A DNA stretch of 64,000 nucleotides from Nepenthes gracilis. Lineage: Eukaryota; Streptophyta; Magnoliopsida; Caryophyllales; Nepenthaceae. The notes below the pieces were generated by a model, which saw nothing but the letters and a program-made list of their open reading frames with translations, ran no database searches and had not been told where the DNA came from. The first letter of the stretch is position 1. Every line of letters starts with the position of its first letter. Both the position numbers and the translations under genes were made by a program. The DNA is taken from NCBI GenBank assembly GCA_033239525.1, contig BSYO01000038.1, positions 7,505,041 through 7,569,040 on the forward strand, in the 5' to 3' direction. Below are positions 1 through 10,886 of the stretch, one piece after another.

Positions 1-785
1 ATCAAAGTCTGAATACAAATCCATGCAAAATGTAAAATATATAAAAATTTTGTATTCCGATTATTTAAAGACTAACTTGAGAAAAGATTTACTCCTAACC
101 TAGTAGCATTAGACCAAATCAAATGCAAGTAAGGTTAACATATTAGGCCACCTATGTACTTTGTCTCCCATAGGTAAGGTAAATCACTATATTTTATCAC
201 CCACTATCCATAATTTTCAGTGTAATTTCTCAAATTATCAAATTTATTAAAACATTAAAATATATTAAATTCTATTTTAAGTACTAGACAGAGGGATGGG
301 TTAAATCAAATATATAAATTAAATCAAATATATGAGTTATAGATACTTGTCTCGATTTTATACCAAGCATATCAAAAGAAAGGATACTATGAAGTATCCA
401 AACCATACCTTTCTCTCTCCTCTTTCCTTATGCCCTTCTCTCTCATGCCGCGCATCTCACCTTCTCCCATGCCGCACCTTTGCTTTCTCCCCAGCACTGC
501 TTCTTTCTTCCTCCTCTTCTCTCTCCCCTTCTCCTTCCTCTCTCTCTTTCTCCTTCTCCCTCATCCCTATTCGTGCTCCCTTCTCCCTCTCTTTTCTCTT
601 TTTCTTTCTTTTTCTTTTATTATCTAATCAATGCTTGAGCACCAACACAGGCACATCTCGGATGCTAGTCTATCTGATCTAAATATTCTCCAAAATTTTA
701 TAATATATAATTAATTTTTATTACATCCAAATTATCAAAAATAATAAATACCTCTTAAATAAATCAAATAGAATTCATAGTATCA
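1..785 (-). mobile_element. Tekay-type LTR (3' LTR of the first element, cut by window edge)
   Basis: Read on the minus strand, this block has the same order of words as the LTR copies at 20.3-21.6, 24.9-25.8 and 61.0-63.5 kb. These are a start near TGATACTATGAATTC (degraded TGTAATACCC...), then a TTTATTATTTT..GATAAAAATTAATTA stretch, a purine tract, and the AAATATATTAAA palindrome-like segment. Integrase/chromodomain sequence ends directly beside its right edge, as expected for pol followed by the 3' LTR. The pyrimidine-rich reading frames at 332-682 are composition artefacts of the LTR. The left end is outside the window. Confidence 0.65.
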
Positions 786-2040
786 TATTCTCTCCTCTTT
801 TTAAAAATTTCGTCATCAAAATTTATGCACCTCAAATTCATAAACAAATAAGAACATTCTCCTGTATTTATCCCCACGCTCTCATATCGCTTTCTTAACT
901 TGAATATTCCTCGAAAGCATTATAACGAATGAAAAGCCTTATTCCTCAACACCTGAGCCTTCTTGTCCAAAAATTTAGACCGACACCTCAATCATAAGAC
1001 AAATTCTCATCAATCAGCAACAACTCAAACCAATTACATACGAAATATCGCATACAAATATCTTCAATAAACTTATTGAGAACACAGCATGACAAACCAC
1101 CTAGCTAGGAGGAAAGGCCAATCTACAGCCACCTCTCCGATCCACTTCGAATCTCAAAAGGCCTAATGAACCTCGGCCTCAATCTACTCACCATCCCAAA
1201 ACTAAAAATTTCTTTCCTCTAAGACACTTTTAGAAGTATATGGTCACCCAAATCAAACCACAAATATGATCTCTTCCTATCAGCATAGCTTTACTGGCGA
1301 CTTTGAATTTCAATCAGCCAATCTCTAATAATATCAGTCTTCTCCGACAAATCCTGAATGATATGGAGGCCCAACAATTTGCAATCACTGATCTCTTTCC
1401 AATTGCCTCTTATCTCCCAAAACCGACTCCCTCAAATGGGATTTCAAATTAAATTTTCTACTTCAACCTCAAACCAGATTTTGAAACCTATGGGTCACAG
1501 CCCACACACTTTCACTATACTATTCTAATTGACCATTTGATTGCAAACTTAATGCCAGACTACATTCCAATTTGATACCCAATATCTTACGTGAACTTTC
1601 CAGAATCTTCGACATAACCTCAAATCACAATCAGAAACCTAAAAATGGAATACCTTGCAATCACACCATCTTGATGATATACTGATGAACCAACTTAATC
1701 CTCGAATACATTATCTGAATTGACAAGAAATGGGCTAACCTCGACATCCGAGCCACAATCACCCAAACAACATCCATATTCCTTGTCGCCTAGGCATCTT
1801 TGAAACAGAACCTATCATAATGTGCTCTCCTTTCCAACTGAGAGCCAACAAAGTACATGAAAATTCTAGAGGCTTCTTCAGCTTTCACCTATTGACAACC
1901 AAAGTACCTTGCCATTGAAACCACAATCTAGCATCTCATATTCCTCCACTAGAAATTCTTCCTCATGCCCTAATACTTCTTATTCATTCCAGGAAAAATC
2001 ACACAACCTAATCTATGGGCCCTCATTCATCAATTCTTAA
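786..2040 (-). pseudogene. Tekay-lineage Ty3/gypsy integrase to C-terminal region, decayed
   Basis: In several minus-strand frames one reads the zinc-finger end (...FGCQ.VKAEEA), an integrase-core stretch (DVVWVIVARMSRLAHF, expected WVIVDRLTKSAHF), and the HAVFSISLLKIFV motif that precedes the chromodomain in Tekay/Del chromoviruses. After it comes a terminal piece resembling NFDDEIF next to the LTR. There are many stops and frameshifts, and the Asp of the VIVDR block reads as Ala. This is the 3' half of an element whose 5' half (gag, RT, RNase H) resumes at 15,843 beyond an inserted stretch. Lineage assignment rests on motif order and is an inference. Confidence 0.6.
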
Positions 2041-2425
2041 GTTACGTTTAGGTTGGTAAAAATAGAATTTCTAGTCCCACCTTATTTCCAATAAAATATT
2101 TATTTCACTATTTGATTGTATTTTAACAAGAAATAAATATTCCAAGAGGAAAAGTTATTCTCAGATCTTAGGAAATAATAATTACCATATGTTTATAGGT
2201 ATTAGTTATTCTTAGGTATTTGAGAATAACTATTCCCACACCTTTTTTTATTCCAAAAATGTCCTTATGTAGGTATTATATATACATAGATTATATATAT
2301 ATATATTCCAGTATAAATATGTAATTATATCAAATTATATATAAATAATTATATATTTAATTATATATATTATATCAAATATTTATAAAATAATATTCTA
2401 TATGATAAAATATATATTATAGTAA
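2041..2425. repeat. AT-rich, MITE-like sequence, left half
   Basis: An abrupt change from pol remnant to AT-rich DNA starts with a TTTAGGTTGGT-type end. It contains an imperfect hairpin (AGTTATTCTCAG ... TTTGAGAATAACT, about 2,152-2,236) and TA-rich runs. The Tat element is inserted in it with a 5-bp duplication. The right half resumes at 15,348 and ends with similar words (ATTTGGTTATTG on the other strand near 15,770). Together they look like one miniature inverted-repeat element split by the retrotransposon, but the outer target duplication could not be fixed. Confidence 0.4.
2421..2425. repeat. Target-site duplication AGTAA, left
   Basis: AGTAA lies directly before the TGTTGGGTC end of the left LTR and is repeated exactly after the right LTR at 15,343-15,347. 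A 5-bp duplication is the rule for gypsy integrases. Confidence 0.85.
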
Positions 2426-3313
2426 TGTTGGGTCCTGTGTTCCTGGTTGTCGTACGGATTAGGGAGCCTTCGGATTCCTCGTCGTTTAGAGGCGATCACA
2501 AGGGAGTTCGATCTCTGTCTCTGTGAACCTAGGCCTTGCACAACACAACTAACAAATAAGAGGTTGAGGTCTGGTAGAGTTTCTTCCACCAAGGATGCTT
2601 TGACGCTCAAGTCAGCAGATTCCCACAATAAACGAAAACGGGGCGCATGCTTAGAGGTGCGTAAAAATGTGCTTGAATGCATAAGGAGTGCATGAATGCT
2701 TATGTGGGAGAGCAATGAGTGGGTAGTGGGAGGTCTGACTCTTTGTATGCACTGCGATGGGTGGCTGACTTCCTGTCGCCTAAAAAGTTTAAAGAGTTTT
2801 GATCTGGAAGATAGCTGTGGAGCATAAAGTTGTTGACGCTGGGTCGATTATCTAGGATCTGATTTATTCTCTCCCCTTCATAGAAGAAGAAGGGTTTTAT
2901 AGGCCCTCCGATGAGGGGCTTTGGGCGCAAGAACCCCTGTTGCAAGGGCTCGTTGGCTGCTGATTACTGTTGGTGATTGCCGTCATGTTGGTTGTCGTCT
3001 AGCGGCGGTAGGTAGGTAGCTTGGCGTTGCCAGCCAAGCTTGATCTCCCCCTTGAGCTGGGATTGACGGGCGACTGTGGGTGGTCGCCTGAGCCGCTGTT
3101 AGTAGTGCTGACCATTTTCTCATGGACTAGCTTCTCCTGTATTTTCACCGTTCCCTGTCAGCTACATTATTGAGCTGCAGGCGGCGTCCATTGACAGCTG
3201 ATTGTGGGCTGCCACGTATGTGGCTTGGCAGCGTTGGGCCTTAACGGCCCATCAGGCAGCTATTCCGTGGGCTGAGGTTCAAATCTTTTTGAGCCTTTGT
3301 CTCAGACCCAACA
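2426..3313 (-). repeat. Tat element 3' LTR
   Basis: It starts TGTTGGGTCC and ends AGACCCAACA on the plus strand, so the ends are near-perfect inverted repeats. It is co-linear with 14,471-15,342 over the full length. The two copies differ at many scattered positions, many of them transitions, so the insertion is not recent. Confidence 0.9.
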
Positions 3314-3326
3314 CTATCCCCCATGC
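3314..3326 (-). promoter_or_regulatory. Polypurine tract of the Tat element
   Basis: On the minus strand ATGGGGGATAG directly precedes the 3' LTR start TGTTGGGTCT. Such a tract primes plus-strand DNA synthesis. It is short and interrupted by one pyrimidine. Confidence 0.6.
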
Positions 3327-3638
3327 CTTGGCCAACCAAGTGGTCGTGGCTTGGCATATCCTTTGGGTCCAACTCACGGTCACCTGCTTTCCCTCGAGTT
3401 GCGCCAACACTTGTCGTTTTCTGGGCTTGCGCCTTCTCAAGACAGTCGCACAGACTTTTCTACGCTGCAGCGATTCGGTGCTTGGGTTGGAATGATTCAC
3501 ACGCCTGAGGTTGCATCTGATTTGAGGGCATTCCTATTCCATGAAAGACATTTGCAGAATAGTGTGCCTCATTAAGCGTTAGAAGGGTTCCATCTCGCCC
3601 ATAAATAGGAGGGTTCCCCAGCAGGTGCAGTTCATCCT

Positions 3639-4300
3639 TTGGCTGACTTCAAGGGAGCAATGCGGAGGTCTTGGCTTGACCCACACTTGGTGGGAATCCG
3701 CAAAGGAGTTGGAGGACTAGCTGGAGATCAGGAATTCTTGGCAAAGACTACCTTCATGCCCATACTATGGTTGATTCCTCATGCTAATGAGGGTAGCTCG
3801 GCCACTTTGTTGCTATTGTGCGCCTCTCTTCCACAGAGTGACTCGTCCAGCATGCTGTGGGATCACGATGGAGCCATCCCGGGGGTCTTTTCCACCAGTG
3901 AAGCACGTCACTCATGGTCTCCACTTTACTTGATTTACACATCAGCTCCGGAGGAGGCTGAGAGGGGAGCCCCAGTGAGAGAATTGCAAGGTTTTTTGCA
4001 TCCCCGCCGAAGGCTCCTGAGTTGAGTGTTGGTTTCTCCTCGGTGGATAACATTGTGTTCATCTTCACAGGAGGCTGACTAACACGCGGTTAGCCCCGGT
4101 GCCTTGGCTTGTTGGGTTACCAGCGGCGAGGCCGTGGTGATTTCATGTAGATCACGTTCCCAAGCTTGGTCAAGCATCTAGGAAATTGCCATGGGGTTTA
4201 GGCCCCTTGCCATACCTTTTTTCCTCTTTCCTATACCTTTGCTGCTTTAAACCTTGTCTTTGTAAGGAAAGTTTTGATTAATGAAAGAAGTAGCATTTTG
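3639..4300 (+). pseudogene. Plus-strand ORF in the extra region of the Tat element, function unknown
   Basis: An open frame of 128 codons starts at 3,639 (MADFKGAMRRSWLDP) and ends at 4,023-4,025. It has no domain I recognise. About 250 bases downstream, near 4,270-4,300, comes TTGATTAATGAAAGAAGTAGC. This resembles the sequence just after the longer antisense gene (AAATGAATGAAAAGCAGC, near 8,020), so this may be the 3' end of another plus-strand transcription unit in the element. It could also be an accidental frame in GC-richer DNA. Confidence 0.25.
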
Positions 4301-4325
4301 TCTTTACTCTTTACCCTCCTGCCTT

Positions 4326-4836
4326 GTAGCACGTACTTTCTCTTATTGGTTGTTCCTCTCTGTCAATTTTTTTTCTTTTTTTTTTGTGCCGTGCTTCGTT
4401 CCGTGCTCTTGAGCATCTCCAAATGCCAGCGGTTAGTTCGGCTGGTCTTGTTCCTTGAGCCTAGGCGTAGACTGTTGTTGGAAGGACATGGTAGGAGGGG
4501 TCCTTTGGTGCTTGATGTCATGAAAGTATGAGCTGTCACCGGTGGTAGTCACATCCACCTGTTCATCTGGTGCATTAAATGCGCCAAGAATTGCGGGGTG
4601 CTGCGCCATGATTATTTGCCTTGGAAACGCAAGAAGCTTCAAGGATTCGCCACGTGGAGGGCGTTCGTTGCCTTTGTCCTGGCGCTCTTTGCCTTCCAAA
4701 ACGTCACCGTTTCTGGAGGTACTCAATGTATTTAAATGCACAAACTTCCTCCAACGTAGCGTGCTCTACTGCTTCCTTAACGGTGTGAAGCTTCGTGTCA
4801 CTTGCGATCCTTCCCCTTTTTATCTATTTTTCATTG
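4326..4836 (+). other. Region between antisense units, with a possible promoter
   Basis: It holds a short T-run (about 4,370-4,385) and a TATTTAAA word at 4,729-4,736. That word is about 110 bases before the ATG of the next plus-strand frame, a plausible TATA box and leader. No domain is recognised in the reading frames that cross it. Confidence 0.3.
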
Positions 4837-4843
4837 TAATTTT

Positions 4844-5515
4844 GATGGAGGAGTTGTCCTCATCATCTAGGTCAGGACTTTCTTCTGGAGAACCTGAGAT
4901 TGAGACCCATACCCCTGGGGCCCCTGGTACGGCTGCGTCGGAGGGATAACATTCGGCGGCCACCGTTGTGGGCCCCATGCGATCCTTGAGGATGCCTCTA
5001 GGCTTTGAGAGGGAGGAGAGGTCTACTTCCTCGTGGGATCGTGGTCCTAGGAGGGTGGATCCTCTGCTTCACCAAGTGGCCAGGACTTTCGAAGGCGTCA
5101 AAGCCTGGGTGCAAGATGCGGTTGCAGAGAAAGAGCAATTGAGGGCCCGCGCTGCATACTTTGAGGAAGCATGGGCAGAATCGGAGGCAAGGGCGTCTAG
5201 GCTTGCTAGTGCCAACGTAGGGCTTGAGCCCGCATATTGGCTCTCCAGGAAGAACATGAGTGGTTGTGGCGATAGTTTAGGACGGAGGTTGCACGGGTGG
5301 GGACTGGGCTGAGGTCGAGGTTCCTGCTGGAGAAAGTCAGCCCTACACTGGAAAGAAACTTCCAAGACGGCATCCGTCTCAACCAGAGACTAGTCTTGCC
5401 GGAGGACCCGACCTTCTGCATCAACGTCCTGGACTCTCGAAACTCTAGCACCCTGACACGCGCGGACCTGGTGGAGTATCCGGCACATGGTTCCTCTACG
5501 ACACATGAGGGACAT
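4844..5515 (+). pseudogene. Antisense accessory gene of the Tat element, coiled-coil protein
   Basis: The plus-strand frame starts MEELSSSSRSGLSSGEPE, with an acidic/Ser-rich head, and is interrupted by one stop at 4,947. It continues through a helical, charged stretch (AVAEKEQLRARAAYFEEAW...SEARASRLASANVG) typical of a coiled coil. After a frameshift near 5,300 comes ERNFQDGIRLNQR, ending at a stop at 5,516. That last motif is echoed by LETQF.DGICLCRR at the end of the larger antisense gene (7,793-7,843), so the two genes share a C-terminal module. It is antisense to gag-pol and lies between integrase and the 3' LTR. Proteins of this look accompany plant gypsy-type transposon ORFs, but the function is unknown. 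Confidence 0.5.
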
Positions 5516-5961
5516 TAAATGTATTCCATGGCCGCAAGCTACTGTAAAAGAGTCATTAATGAGTTTATAATGAAATTTAACACTTAGCTGTGCCGTTTTG
5601 TTTTTCGTGGCTTGTTGTAGTCGAACGGTTCGCTTTCTTCTTTGCATGCCTATTTCGGAAGTCCTGTTGCCATCTTTCCTGGCGATTGAAATTCTAGCAT
5701 TTAATATGGGTGTGACAGTGGGGATTTCGTCAGGCGACTAAGGTGATATCGATCTGCGGTCTGACGAATGTCATGATTGCTACTACTTTGGTGACCCACG
5801 ACGTTCCTGCGGGGCAGGCACGCAGCCTGGCCACTTTGCGGAGGCTTTGTTTGGGCTTGCCGCACGTTGGCACCTCATTGCTAATTTACGTCAGGCTTCC
5901 GCGAAATTCATCTTGCCTGTATCCTTGCATTGAAAACTTCCAACACGTCCCACCGAGGGAG

Positions 5962-7975
5962 ATGGCGAAGAAGAGAGAGTCTCCTTCTTCCTCGTGAACT
6001 TCTTGGGTGAGTCGGCATGGGGTCGACAACACGGGGTCTGTGCTGACGGCCAGGGCCATTGCCTCTCTGATGGTGGATTATGGGATCCCCAACGCTTGTG
6101 GTTATCGTGCTCCTAGCTCTGCGGGTAGAGCCAACGCTCCATCAGAAGGTCTCATCATAGTCTACGAGCACCATCTGAGAGGGGGGCTTCGTTACCCCAT
6201 GCGATGCACTCTGTACGCATTGGTGGAGGCGTAGGGCGTTCTTGTGGCGAGGCTTCACCCTAATGTCGTCCGTTATCTAATCTCGCTGTGCATCTTTTCC
6301 CGCCTCCATGGCGGTGCTTTCGACACGAGGGCAGCGAGATTGATCTTCCGCTTCACAAAGTTGGAGGATTGGGTCTCCATGTCTCCAAAGATTGGCTTCC
6401 ATTTTCGGGGGACTAACCCCGATTCGGTGAAGAATTGGAAGAATCGGTTTTTCTTCTTCTAGGAGCCTCCCGACTCTGAACTTCTGTGCAAGTGGGGCCC
6501 GATTTTGGAGTACTTCCACGGGAAGGTGTCGTCAGATGATGTTAAGGATTAGATCGAGCTGGTTGCCGCCATCGACTCCCAGATGGCAAAGTTTTCCATT
6601 CAGGGCTACTTCCTGACATCTATCACTTTTGAGGCCACTAGGTAGGGGCCTCCGTCAGGCTGGCATGCCGCCGGTCCTGTGAAGAAGGAGCATAGGGACG
6701 TCACGATTTCCCCGTCGTCCGAGGGGATGCAGAGGAGAGCTACTAGTTGCTTGAGTGGTCTTTAGATAAGAAAGAGATAGAGGCTCCCCTAAAGAGGTTG
6801 AGGGAAGCTGGAGGTACCTCCATGTGGAGGTCATAGAGGTTGGCTGCTGGTTCAACCGCATGAGTCCGGGCCCCAGTCTTGGAGGCAACATTGAGTGTCG
6901 GGCTTCAGGAGGAGGCCATCGAACCTGGGCTGATTCCAGCCGTGGCACGAGCTGAGTTCTGCATCCCTGTAGTGGGGTTTTATTTTGGTGAGGAGTCTTT
7001 CGCGAATTCCTTCATTGACCTGGAGCCACTAGAGTTGGTCTTGGAGGGTGTTCCTACCACGACGGGTGATGCACTAGTTTCTAGTGACCCGGAGGAAGTA
7101 TGCGCGCTAGCACCAGCACCAGAGCCAAAGGAATCTTCGGAGCTGGCTAGGATCTTCATCGAGCCGACCTCGGAGGGGATGATCCGGGAGGACATTCCCG
7201 CAGCATTGGAGGTTAAAGCCGTGTTGGAGGCAGGCCTGCCGGGTGCTGAGACGGCCATGGGGGGGATGGCTCCGGAGCCGGAGCCCCCGAGTGCTTCTTT
7301 GCCTTCCGTGCTTCCAAGCCACCCAAGCCCTATAGGAGTTGCGGTTGAACGCAAGGAGTCCTTGGCCCCATCCGCGTCCGGAGACGTAGCTTGTCATCCG
7401 GACGTAACCTCTACTCAGGTATAATCGCACCGAGCTGAACATTCTTCAGTAGTCATGATTTTTGGGAACCTTCTTACCTTCTCATTTTCCATGCAAATTC
7501 CTGAGGGTGCCAACTCTCTTGACGAGTTAGCCGCTCAATTGCATGGGAGCCTTCATCGCGGGCTAGATGTCGCCCAGTGCATGAGAGCTAGGGTTGCTTC
7601 CCTACAAGAGGAGAGCGAGTGGGCACATGAAGAAATTAAGCGCTTGAAGGACGAGAATGAGCAACAAGCGTTGGAGGCTACACGCCTGCAGCAGAAGGTT
7701 GAGCAGCTGAGAGAGGCGGTCACCATCTTCAAGGATGACAATTCACACTTGTCCAGGGTTCTGAGAGGTCGGCTTACTCTATCGAAGGTGGATCTCGTAC
7801 TAGAGACTCAGTTCTAGGATGGCATTTGCTTGTGTCGTAGGATTGCTTCTCTTGAGATTTTCGATGTTCCGAAAGGCTTCTTTCACCTAGGCAACTCTGA
7901 GGTTTGGGACAGGTCTCACCTAAGGAATTTCCTTGAGGAGACTGGTCCATCAAACCCTCCACAAAAGTTTTACTT
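5962..7975 (+). pseudogene. Antisense gene: Transposase_28-like (putative gypsy-type transposon) protein with coiled coil
   Basis: From ATG 5,962 (MAKKRESPSSS) one frame runs to about 6,640 with five stops (5,995, 6,232, 6,460, about 6,550 and about 6,641) but no frame change. It contains GLIIVYEHHLRGGLRYPM, LHPNVVRYLISLCIF and FFFF-rich blocks. This order matches the plant family 'putative gypsy type transposon' (PF04195): vye..l.aGLRfPl ... QL.PN.wr. After a frame change, 6,879-7,418 is an acidic Pro/Glu-rich linker. A 78-bp intron-like gap (7,419-7,496) follows, then IPEGANSLDELAAQL and a long coiled coil (ASLQEESEWAHEEIKRLKDE...). A C-terminal module similar to that at 5.3-5.5 kb ends near 7,975. 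It runs opposite to gag-pol in the same element. Family call from memory of the motif pattern; likely but not searched. Confidence 0.6.
7419..7496 (+). other. Probable intron of the antisense gene, acceptor mutated
   Basis: CAG|GTATAAT at 7,416-7,425 gives a donor. The other side reads pyrimidine-rich TTCTCATTTTCCATGCAA|ATTCC, where the last base of an AG acceptor appears changed to A. Removal of 78 bases keeps the reading frame and joins an acidic linker to the coiled coil. Confidence 0.5.
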
Positions 7976-8039
7976 GTAGACATTGCTTTCTTCTTTTTCC
8001 TTTGTCCGCACCTTGTATAAATGAATGAAAAGCAGCACC

Positions 8040-8930
8040 TTTTTTTTTGTATACAATGCCTTCCAGTATGATTTGTGAGATTGCGTCTCACATTTAATGG
8101 CTAAGCTTGTGAAGCTATTGTCGCCAAGGCTCCAATACAACACCTTCTTGTGCTGCATTCGTCATTCTTTAGAGAATGTTGTCGCATCTCGTGCGTTTAA
8201 AGGAAAGCTTGATCCGATAAAGTGGATGTCGTCGCAAGTCCCGTGGAGCCGCACTAAGGTCTAGCTGGGTTTTCAGGCCACAGTAGCCGGACTTTGACTC
8301 TAGCCCTTTTCTCATGCGATATCCGCATTAGGTGCATGGCCACCGCACAGGGCGTCGTTGTCAATGTGTGCAAGGTCCTAGCCCATGACCATTGTAGACT
8401 GAGGGTTCTCATCTTTGTGAGAAGGTCGCCGTACGTCTGCGATTCTTGCCCCCTAAGGTTTTGATGGCGGTAATTTGGGAAGCTTCAAAAGCCCCCAAGC
8501 TTGACGTTTTGACTGCCTGGGTCATCTGGTTTGGAACCATGATTCTCTGGGCCGCACAGGCCCTACGGCGCGAAGCCGAAGCTTGGTGGTGACTGTTTTC
8601 GAGTCACTTGGAAGGAGGCCAAGGTAGCAGCCCGCTTGGGACCCTTCTAACACAGAGTCGAAATCCAGATGTGGCCGTTTTTGTGCCGCTCGATGCATGG
8701 TCGAGGTTTTGAGGTGGCCGCTCACGAGCCACTTGGCACGATGCCAAGGCCTCGTTTTATGAACAGACGATAGCCCTCCTGACTTATGGGCAGTCCAGGT
8801 CGTTATGCTTTTGGGATGTCGTGCATGCCAACACTTACATGAATGGTGAAACAGGTTAACAGAAATGATTAATATTATTAGATAAATACTCAATGCATAT
8901 GCAAACACTTTTCATGATGCGCGTGTTTAC
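8040..8930. other. Non-coding spacer between antisense gene and integrase end
   Basis: This GC-richer stretch has no credible gene. It holds repeated words (GAGTCACTTGG, GCCACTTGGC, GGCCAAGG, GGTCGAGGTTT) between about 8,560 and 8,770. These recall the regular tandem array at the same relative position in the second Tat element (59,921-60,127). It is probably the converging 3' ends of gag-pol and the antisense unit. Confidence 0.4.
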
Positions 8931-8984
8931 CTTACCTGGGGCTGTGTTGCGCTACTAGTAGTATTTCCTTAGGTTGATAGCATT

Positions 8985-10009
8985 CTAGGTCCAAGGGACA
9001 ATTTTATTGTTCTGGGCGCGTGGCTTATACGCTCCACTCTGGAGGATTACGGAGACGAGGAACTGGCCTTCCCATCCAGGGGAGAGTTTGTTCCTACTCG
9101 TGGCCTTTCCTACGGCCTCTACACTTTGGAGGACCAAATCTCCAACCTTGAACGGGCGTACCTTCACCCGCTTGTTGTAGTACCATGCGATGTGCTATTA
9201 ATAGGATGCAGTCCACAGGCAGGCTGCACTTGAACTTCTAGGAGCAGGTCAAGGCATTCTCTGAGTCTGTGAGAGTTTGTGGTTGGATCAAAACATTCAA
9301 CTCGCAGGCAGTGTAATCCCACTTCAACGGGGACTATGGCTTCAGCTCCATAGTAAAGACTAAAGGGCATCTCTCTTGTTAGTTCTCGTGGGGTTGTCCG
9401 ATATGAATAGAGTACGGGAGGTAGCTCATCGACCCATGAGCCCCCTGCGTCCTCTAGTTTGGTCTTCAGCCTGTGCAGTAACGTGCGGTTGGTGACATCA
9501 ACTTGCCCATTGGCTTGAGGGTATGCTACGGACGTATGAACCAATCTGATGCGCAGGTCTGTGCAGTACTTTGTCAACCGTTTGTCGGTAAACTAGGTTC
9601 CGTTGTCTGTCATCATGTCCTCAGGAATCCCAAAGCGGCAGACGATGTTTTTGCGGAGGAATTCCATTGCATTCTGCTCCGTAATTCTAGCCAGAGGGAC
9701 TACTTCTACCTACTTGGTGAAGTAGTTGATGCCGATGATGAGAAACTTCCTTTGCCCGGAAGCCAAAGGTGGCGCTCCTAGGATGTCGAGCCCCCACTGC
9801 GCAAATAGCCATGGGGATAGAAGGCTACGCAGTTCCGCACGTGGGAGGTGCGTCATGGATCCATGGACTTGATAGCTTTCGCATTTCCTCACGGATTCCA
9901 TGGCGTCTCGGTTCATGGTTGGCCAAAAGAAACCTTGTCGCATGATCTTGAATGCGAAGTTTTTTCCTTCGATGTGCGAGCCGCATATGCCTCGGTGGAC
10001 TTTGCTCAA
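8985..10009 (-). pseudogene. Tat integrase (zinc finger, core, C-terminal domain)
   Basis: Integrase inserts the cDNA into chromosomal DNA. The minus strand reads an HHCC finger (HRGICGSH ... VRKCESYQ, so the last Cys of CxxC is Tyr) and then the core with the first Asp (WGLDILGAPPLASGQRKF). A second Asp follows in TDNGT, with a stop where Gln is expected. Then comes QANGQVDVTNRTLLHRLK, where the catalytic Glu of the usual GQAEVTNRT is Asp. The block PFSLYYGAEAIVPVEV and a C-terminal VRPFKVGDLVL...WEGQF domain end near 8,985. Frames change between 9,710 and 9,577 and at 9,167. It follows the second RNase H, as in Tat elements, and is not functional. Confidence 0.85.
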
Positions 10010-10467
10010 AGCATACTCAGCATCTTCAGGGGTTAGGCTTTTCGAGTAAGGAGTAGAATATCCCCACCTGTATAACCTTCCATCGAGGATCGTGTACCAG
10101 CCTGCTATCTTCTTAATCTATTTGGCCTCATCAGTATTTTCGGGTAGAGTTTCATCGGTCAGGTACTTTCTGTACGTAGTCATCCAATTGTTACCCTCGT
10201 CAATCTACATCACTTCTTGGTCCAAGGAGTCAACACTGGGCATGGCCAAAGTCTCCCGTGGTTCCCTGGCATACTGCTCCGGGGATCCTGCAGTTGTGCC
10301 CCTGGCCAGTCATTCAACTTTACAATTATTGGCCTTAAGGATGTGTTTAATCGAAGCGATCGAATCCTTGGATCAAGGTCTTTCCCTTTCCTAGGTATTT
10401 CGCGATCTGAGGGTTTGACGCTTTGAAGTTTCCTTGGATTTGGTTTACCACGAGCTCCGAGTCATTG

Positions 10468-10779
10468 TCACGACCAGCAATTTTGTGGAACACTCCTTAG
10501 CAGACGAAGTCCTACGAGAAGGGCCTCATACTCTGCCACGTTATTGGCAGCGGTGAAGGTTAGCGCGACGGAGTACGTAATATCCGCGCCGTCCGGAGTC
10601 TTTAGCACGACTCCAACTCCGCTACCTGCTTGAGTGGACGATCTATCCACATTTAGGGTCCATGTTAGGATGATGAGATCGCATGTGCTTCTCGGGTTGC
10701 CAGGGTCATCTAGAGCCGGGGTCACCGCCTCAACGATAAAGTTCACAAGGGCCTGACCCTTGAGGCCAGCCGAGGCCAA
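10468..10779 (-). pseudogene. Second (archaeal-type-like) RNase H domain of the Tat element
   Basis: The frame contains WTLNVDRSSTQAGSGVGVVL and NNVAEYEALLVGLRLL, the Asp- and Glu-bearing motifs of cellular/archaeal-type RNase H (usual VDGSSN..GSGAG and NNEAEYEAL). It lies after the gypsy RNase H and before integrase. A second RNase H at this place is a known trait of Tat elements. Gly of DGSS is Arg here, and a stop follows at 10,468, so the domain is truncated. Confidence 0.75.
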
Positions 10780-10886
10780 AACTCTACGTCAAACTCTCCC
10801 AACTCTATAGCCCACTTGACCAGTCGTTCGGAGCTCTCTGGTTTCTGCAGGATCGACGTTAGAGATTGATCCGTTAGAACAATGAT

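Noticed and set aside
332..682. Ser/Pro/Leu-rich frames on the plus strand, repeated at 21.3 and 25.5 kb
   Set aside because: All lie in the pyrimidine-rich part of the Tekay LTR. They differ in frame and length among copies, as composition artefacts do.
2447..3575. Frames of 60-105 codons on both strands in and near the left LTR
   Set aside because: They fall in the LTR and polypurine-tract side, have no domain, and are not kept in the other LTR.
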